A stretch of DNA of 64,000 nt from Trichobilharzia regenti. Its lineage: Eukaryota > Platyhelminthes > Trematoda > Strigeidida > Schistosomatidae. Below the pieces are notes generated by a model that saw only the letters and a list, made by a program, of their open reading frames with translations, was not told the DNA's origin and ran no database searches. Both the position numbers and the translations under genes were made by a program. The stretch is taken from the NCBI GenBank assembly GCA_944472135.2, contig OX235267.1, forward strand, positions 20,443,452 to 20,507,451. Reading direction: 5' to 3'. This document shows, piece by piece, positions 57,743 through 64,000 of this stretch (position 1 is its first letter; every line of letters begins with the position of its first letter).

Positions 57743-59040
57743 CGGTGCTGGATTAGCATGACAACCATCCGCAAATATTTAAATTGTTAACAGTTGAGTT
57801 GGGAATCAGTCGTCTCATATGACTGATCCACGTGGTTGAGTTTTAATCTTAATAGAAATTTCACCGGAAAATAACCCTCATATTTCATAATATTCTCATA
57901 ATTTTTCTTGACCAGAAGCATTACGTTTAGGTTTAAGGAAAAATATGTCGAATATGGGTACAAATTACAATCACTACTCAGTTAGGGAAACTTTAACAAT
58001 AATCTTTCAAATGTCATAAGTGAACCACAGCTCACTCCACATTATAGTTTTACAACGAATAGTGAGAGCAGTCCCGATCGGACAAATGTGGGGACATTTT
58101 GGGGAAAATGGGGACAACATCTTGAAGAATGGGGACAAAATGGGGACAACATCTTTAAGAATAGGGACAAAATGCGAATAATGGGGACATACGTATGAAG
58201 TTTCTAGTTAAATTCACCTTGCCCAGTGATTTCTGGCGCATCGCAGATTTTTTTTTTGGGGGGGGGGGCTTAGAAGTATTGTCCCACGTAAGTCTATGCG
58301 CCCGAAGATTTTGCTTCAAAACTTCCACATGCGCCCGAAAATAAACAATTGTTTACCAGCTAGAGTCGGAGAATTATGTGGGTATAGAAAAAGTGAATGA
58401 GTACCAGTTAATACCACTCCCACTCAAAAAAATGAGTTATTCAGAATTTTATACACTAAAGATCATTCATGTAAGTATCGGCAGTATGGAAACAGTTGTT
58501 TATCATGGCTATAGAAAGCTCAATTATTGCCATTCATTTACACCTAGATGCAAACAAGGTGCTTATTCTGCAGCTTTTATTTCGACTTTTGGTTCTGATA
58601 GTTTCTCAAGACTGGTATATTAATCATTGTTGTAAAGATTTGCAAATTTCGGTCTTACCAGAAAATAAAGTGGTAGAATTTCGGCCCTGTGATAGGGTAG
58701 ATTTCTAACAAAGGACTACAAAAGACAGACTGTGCTTGAAGCATTATCAGCTAATATGTAATGCTATGCTAATACAATCATTATCCTTGTCTATAAGAAA
58801 TTCATCTCTTTATTAAAACAAAATAACCTCTCTTTTATTCAGTTGTGCCTATTAGTCGGTCTTCCTATTCAGTCATCATGTTCATATCACATTGTTTTCA
58901 TTAGGTGCGCTATACCGGTATCTAATTTTATTTTCATAAATATGACTAACACAAAATCTTTATAAATAATTTAAAGTAATCCAAGCGTGTTTAGGGAAAA
59001 AAATTCATATTCAGATTTGTTGGTTGAGGATAGAAGGGTT
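57743..59040. other. No gene; G-tract repeat and homopolymers
   Basis: 58090-58195 holds imperfect repeats of GGGGACA(A)AATGGGGACAACATCTT type. A T run followed directly by a G run lies at 58248-58268. Plus-strand open stretches at 58378-58708 overlap each other and show no motif. Confidence 0.5.
58090..58195 (+). repeat. Short G-tract tandem repeat
   Basis: Four or five repeats with spacing of about 12-30 bp, each with GGGG or GGGAC; at least five G4 tracts within about 60 bp. Confidence 0.75.
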
Positions 59041-59042
59041 GG

Positions 59043-61050
59043 AGCCTATGTTAACCATTTTCTAGTAAATTTCTGTGGTTGCCCAAACCCTTCTTGAATG
59101 AATCAGGGGAGGTCGCAGACACTCCTTTTTCTAGGAGTTGGTTCCAAGAGTTTATGACTCGGTGTGAGAACCAGTAATCAACAGTAGTATGATTTCTTCT
59201 TGACTTTTGAACTTTCCTACTGTGTTCTCTAAGGTGTTCCGACCTAGTGGGAAGGAAAAGAGAGAATAGGTCAGGTCCGTGGTCACTACTTAAAATTTTA
59301 AAAGTTGTGATTAAATCTCCTCTCAGCCTACGGTATGACAGAGAGAAGAGATTTAAACTGTCTGGTCTTTCCTCGTATGATAAGTTAGTCACTCCGAGGA
59401 CTATACGTGTCGTCCTACTTTGAACCCTTTCTAGAATGTGTGAGTCCCTTTTAAGACAAGGACTGGCTGCCTGGATACAGTTTCCTGGTCTTGACCTCAC
59501 CAGAGGTGTATATAAAGAGGTGAACATATCCCTAAGGATTCTAGTAAAGGCTCCGCAAATCGCCCATAAGGATCTGAAACTACGTGCAGCCACCTCGCGA
59601 CAGTGTGCTGTAGTTTTCAAATCGTGGCTAACTATAACACCTAAATCCAAATGAGTCTGAACTGATGGGAGCGTTATCCCCTCTTGTTCGTGGAAGCTGA
59701 TGCTTGCTTGTCCGATGAGCATGGCTGCACATTTTTGCCACATTGATAGGGAGCATCCAGTCTCTGGACCACTAAAAATTTGCTGAGGTCTTCCTGCAAC
59801 GTGGGCGTATCACTGTTGCCCTTCAGCCCTCTCCAAATTTTAAAGTCGTCTACGTATAGGACCATAGGGGAATCGTTGAGCAGAGACAACTCATTGATAT
59901 ACAAAATAAATAGGAGAGTTCCGAGTACCATGTCTTATGGCACTCCGCTACGCACTGCCGTCCAAGAGGAGAGTTTAGACTTGATCCTAACCCTCTGCCT
60001 CCTATCCATGAGGAATTCCCTGAGCCAGTTTAGTAATCTGCCTTTGATACCAAGACTTTCCAGCTTCATGTGTAGTCTTTTGTAAGGAACTTTATCGAAG
60101 GCTTTACTGAAGTCTATGAAGAAGACATCAACGGGTCTTCTCTTGTCCCTTGATTTGGCTCAGCTTTCTCTTGCAGTGAGGAAGTTTGACAGACATGAGA
60201 GGTTTCTTCGAAAGCCGTGCTGTGCTCTGGATAACATTTTGTTGTTTTTCAGACATGCGATGATACTTTTCTTGTTGATTGTTTACAGTGTCTTGATTAA
60301 AGCGCTAGTGAGATTAATAGGCCTGTAATTTGAATGGCTTTGTCTTGATTTTCCTTTGTTGATAGGGGTTACTATGGCGTCTTTCCAGTCATGCGGCAAC
60401 ACTCCATTTAGGAGAGATATCCTGAAGATCGTGGTCAAAGGGCCGGCTATGTGAGCTGATAGTTCCTTGAGAAGCCTTGAGTGAAGATTACCAGGACACA
60501 ATGATTCCCCTGCATCTGATTTCATATCGCAGTTGAGCACTATGTCTTGGTCGATATCAACGGAATCTATCCCGTGTCCCTCAGATGCAGCCAGAGCTGA
60601 CCCTATAGGGAGTGATAACTCATGTGTAAAGACTTGGGAGAACTAGTCTTTCATTGCTTCTGCTTTTTCTTGATCTTCGATTGTGTCATTGTTAATAGTT
60701 AGGTTTGGGACATCATTAGATTTTTTTATTCCTGATGTTCATGTACAAGAAAATTTTCTTGGGTTGGGTCTTTGCATTTTGAGCCAGATGTGCTTCGAAC
60801 TTCATCCCTGATTGGCGGATTTCTGCGATAGCTTTATTCCTAGCAGCGTTGTATAATTTCCTGGTCTCAGGAGTCTCAAGTGTGGCAAACAGGTTCCAGC
60901 ATTTGTATTTACGTCTGAGTAACTTACGAATCTCTTGATTTATCCAAGGAGGGCACTGTTTCCGACCCTTTGGGACAGACCAAGGAAATTCGTAACATCT
61001 ATGGCCTGGAAAATTATACCACAGAAATATTGCTTGATTCATCTGTCTTA
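59043..61050 (-). pseudogene. Jockey/CR1-like retrotransposon relic, 5'-truncated
   Basis: Read right to left: WINQEIRKLLRRKYKCWNLF (about 60940, linker before RT), GNLHSRLLKELSAHIAGPLT (60490), HDWKDAIVTPINKGKSRQSH and NYRPINLTSALIKTL (60395-60290), then decayed FFIDFSKAF- and QHGF-type segments, GTLLFILYIN (59925), VLYVDDFKIWRGLK (59865, catalytic YVDD) and the C-terminal frame 59743-59051 with SHILERVQSRTTRIVLGVTN, LSYRRLRGDLITTFKIL and VINSWNQL. Several stops and shifts. Related to, but distinct from, families B and C. Confidence 0.82.
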
Positions 61051-64000
61051 GTTTCCTAAAAGTTTCTCCCCATCAAATTCATTCATTCTCTCAGTTCAAT
61101 CTTTTCCTCTCAAAAATTGTAATTTTTAGTCTTCTGTGCTCATAACTATAAAAGACTTCATAAAAAGCTTACCAGTTGTCGTTGGTAAGTTATTAGCTTA
61201 TCTCTTGGTTATCCTGGAAATTATCAAGCATTTATCTGAGGAGTATGTCTGTTTGGAGTTTAAAACAAATGTAATGTTAAAGTTTGGAATTTAAATGTTT
61301 GAAAGGTTACTGTTTTTGTAGTGGTTGGTCTGGGAGCAGTTTGAGACTTGTTTATGGATGCATCCCATAGTACACTCATGGATCTTAAGTTTTCAGTTTG
61401 CTGCAATGTTAACACAAAGCATAATTTATTGAAATAATAAGTGAACTACTATTTCTACAAAAATACTGTCAACTAACTCCATTCTTGGTCAGATTCGTAA
61501 TAACTACCAAAAGAATAATTCTATTTAACTTTGATGCTCATATAGTCTGGCTTATGGATATAAAAAGGTGGTCATAAATCATACTAAGAATTCAGAACGT
61601 AGGTAAAAGCCTTGAATAGTCATCATTTTTCAAGTGAGTTAAGATGCTAGAACTGCTTACCGCCGAACATCTGAGTAGAAAATTACTACCGTGTTGGCGT
61701 ATTACCTAAATGGATTGTGTCTTTTCTGATGTTAGGTATGCGAGAATCCTGCAATTTTATTTGTCACTAAAATGTTGCTTTAAAGCTCTTCAAATGTCTT
61801 CTAAGTTCACATTATTATCCGAGGCATTGGTTGAACCTATCGACACCATCCATGTCTGTCTACAACATGTATTTAAATTATTTTCTTTCTCTTTTCCCTT
61901 AATGTTAAACCCTTAAACATAAAATAACCATTGGTGAGAAATAAAATGTGGTAATTTAAAGTATCTGCAGGGTTTAATCATGCAGTTTAACTTAGCAAAC
62001 ATTTACTGACACAGAATGGAATATGCCATTTGCATATAGTGTCTTGATGACATTAAACCAAAAATACTGGTACAGATGGCGTGCATCTGTAGTTGATTGT
62101 GTCCTAGAATGTGATAATTGTAGGAAAAAAACTTCCAATAAGTTTAAGTTAGTTCATCGACAAACCTCATATTTATTCATTTCAACCCCATGCGAATTTT
62201 GATAGGGATGTCACCAGTGAAGTTCATCCATTTATTTAACAAGAATTTATGTGTGCCTATTTTTGTTTTCTCAGCGATAACATCTAAACCGAAAAGCACA
62301 TTCAGACCTACGAAACGCTTACAGAAATGAGTAAGTTTAGCTTGCATGGGAGCAATTACATGTCTCTTAGTCGGGTTACATAATTAATATCTAAGTGTCT
62401 ATGATACCACATGTTTGTGGTAATAAAGATCTATTCAGTAGATATTATACCTTTCGTAATTTATACTTCTTTAAGTTATAACTACCATCTGGGTCACAAA
62501 GTTCAATCGGTAGAAAAATTAAGCGGTAATCTGAAAGCTAGTTAATGAAATTATTTTGCGCCTCAAGATTTTATTTCAATTTTGATAATTATATCATCGC
62601 ATTAACGTCTGTCGAACAAACTCGTGATATTTTTTTGGGAAGTCTCACTATCAAAACATGTATTTGTTTATTCAACCAGAGCATTTGGAAAATGGTAATA
62701 GAAGTTTCCCTCTGGCAAAAATGACGTATTCAAATGACAAACAAATGGTGAGTAAACTGAATAAATGTTTATTTTTTGCCAACTCATTACTGTGTCAGTG
62801 AATATGAAAGAATTAAAGAGTGTGTAAAATTTTGGATGCGTAGACAAATAAAAAATTAGTGATATCTAGCGTAAGCACATGGAGCCAGTTGCAAGATGAG
62901 GTTGTGAACTTCCACTAATCAGGTTCGGCATAGGTCTTATGACTTCAATGCTGGATGAGATGGAACTAATTTGGAATTACCCGTCGATAAGACAAAAACA
63001 TAATAATAACCCATGAGTTCTCTAACTGACAGTTTCAATCACATGGGGGACTTGTGGGCTTCCTGATCGAAATTTTATGACTGTTGTGAATCAGTCTTTG
63101 AAGTAGTGTGGTTTAAAATTTGGTAAGATGCTATAGATTAATTATCCCAAAACTTCTTAACCTCCATTCTCTTTTAAAAGTCGTGTTCTCACATCTTGGT
63201 CTTTTTCTGTAACTGTTCCCTACTTTTTTCTCCTTTTTTTATCAACTTTACTGCTTTAACTTAAAGCCAAGTTCCTGAATTTCTATTTTCTCTAGAACAT
63301 GGAACAGTGCACAGAAGACAATATATGTATTATCACCCAAAAGAATAACAATATGATAAGCTGTATGACGTGAAATTGAATCCAAGAGGTTGACGTCCTG
63401 AACTTCAACTAAATAATCGGCACCGGCCGTGGCTTTTCATTAGAACTAGAAAATTCATGCACTTGGTCTTCTTTATTAATTTCAAAAAGCCAAGGACGAA
63501 TATGTTTGCAAGATATAAATGGATGAACGTACGTCATTTGAGCACTACGCCGATACAGTTACAGAGTAGAGAAAGGATGATATCAACATGAAACTTAACC
63601 AGAGCATAAATAGTTCATTTAATTCCAGTCATTTGATAGCAATGGTTTCTGCAAAACAAAGCTTTTCTCTAGATACCGATTATTTTGAAGGACTGACTGA
63701 CTTTAAATAAATGTCTCATATCAGTCAAATGCCTAGGGATCATATTTGCAAATAATTCTTACTTTTCATACTTAAGCTCTCACAAATATCCTGAGGAAAT
63801 CTAATAAATGCTCTGTTCTCAGTCATTCCTGTGTGTTGCTATTGCAAATGCACGTGAATGGGTAAATGTAACTGGAATTGAAATGTACAGGATACATATC
63901 TACTTTCGACTGAATTAATGAGCATTTTGTATTATAGAGGGGAATCAATATAGCGCCGGGAAATGTCCTTCACTTACGGTTCGTTTTCTGATTTTTACTG
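61051..64000. other. 2.9 kb with no recognised feature
   Basis: AT-rich sequence with only short incidental frames on both strands. I see no exon, repeat or RNA gene here. Confidence 0.5.

Noticed and set aside
1..64000. CRISPR arrays, bacterial operons, rRNA or functional tRNA genes
   Set aside because: None seen; the tRNA-like heads belong to SINEs, and the direct repeats are transposon tails or microsatellites.

Overview
The window is AT-rich eukaryotic DNA, most likely from a blood fluke (Schistosoma, Trematoda). Two things suggest this. First, the one host gene has 35-46 bp introns at its 5' end and introns of 1.9 and 4.2 kb further 3', a gene shape typical of schistosomes. Second, nearly everything else is retrotransposon of the kinds that fill schistosome genomes: RTE-like, CR1/jockey-like, Penelope-like, LTR and tRNA-derived SINE. 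Species is not determined. The RT and endonuclease families are recognisable, but named family labels would need a repeat library.

Layout. 1-7751: the 5' part of CDC40/PRP17, a splicing factor, on the minus strand. Six exons are resolved and the WD40 domain runs off the left edge; the large fifth intron holds a Penelope-like relic and an RTE relic, both antisense to the gene. 8.9-14.5 kb: RTE fragments, a Penelope/RTE chimaera, and one long RTE copy (11.5-14.5 kb) carrying a SINE and lacking the RT core. 15.1 kb: a second, better-preserved tRNA-SINE. 16.7-20.3 kb: an old minus-strand RTE copy with a solo LTR inserted. 21.1-29.1 kb: RT relics inside a 2,119 bp direct duplication whose two copies flank a 3,068 bp composite insertion (LTR-element fragment plus a 5'-truncated CR1). 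33.6-36.5 kb: minus-strand truncated CR1 of family 'C'. 39.4-45.4 kb: a two-ORF CR1-like element (family 'B') with both ORFs intact. 45.5 and 47.4-48.3 kb: further LTR copies. 49.2-49.9 kb: an unidentified coding-like relic. 50.3-57.7 kb: three family-C CR1 copies joined head to tail, the last full length. 59.0-61.1 kb: a minus-strand jockey/CR1-like relic. 61.1-64 kb: nothing recognisable.

How the parts work together. The elements encode the usual target-primed retrotransposition set: ORF1 proteins (PHD finger and RRM-like or coiled-coil regions) and ORF2 proteins (AP-endonuclease plus reverse transcriptase). The most interesting signal is at the ORF1/ORF2 junction of the full-length family-C element: a canonical A AAA AAC slippery heptamer, a 7-nt spacer and a perfect 10-bp hairpin, placed so that a -1 ribosomal frameshift would fuse ORF1 to an ORF2 that has no AUG of its own. 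The other two-ORF element also lacks an ORF2 AUG, but its frames are related by +1, so it would need a different mechanism.
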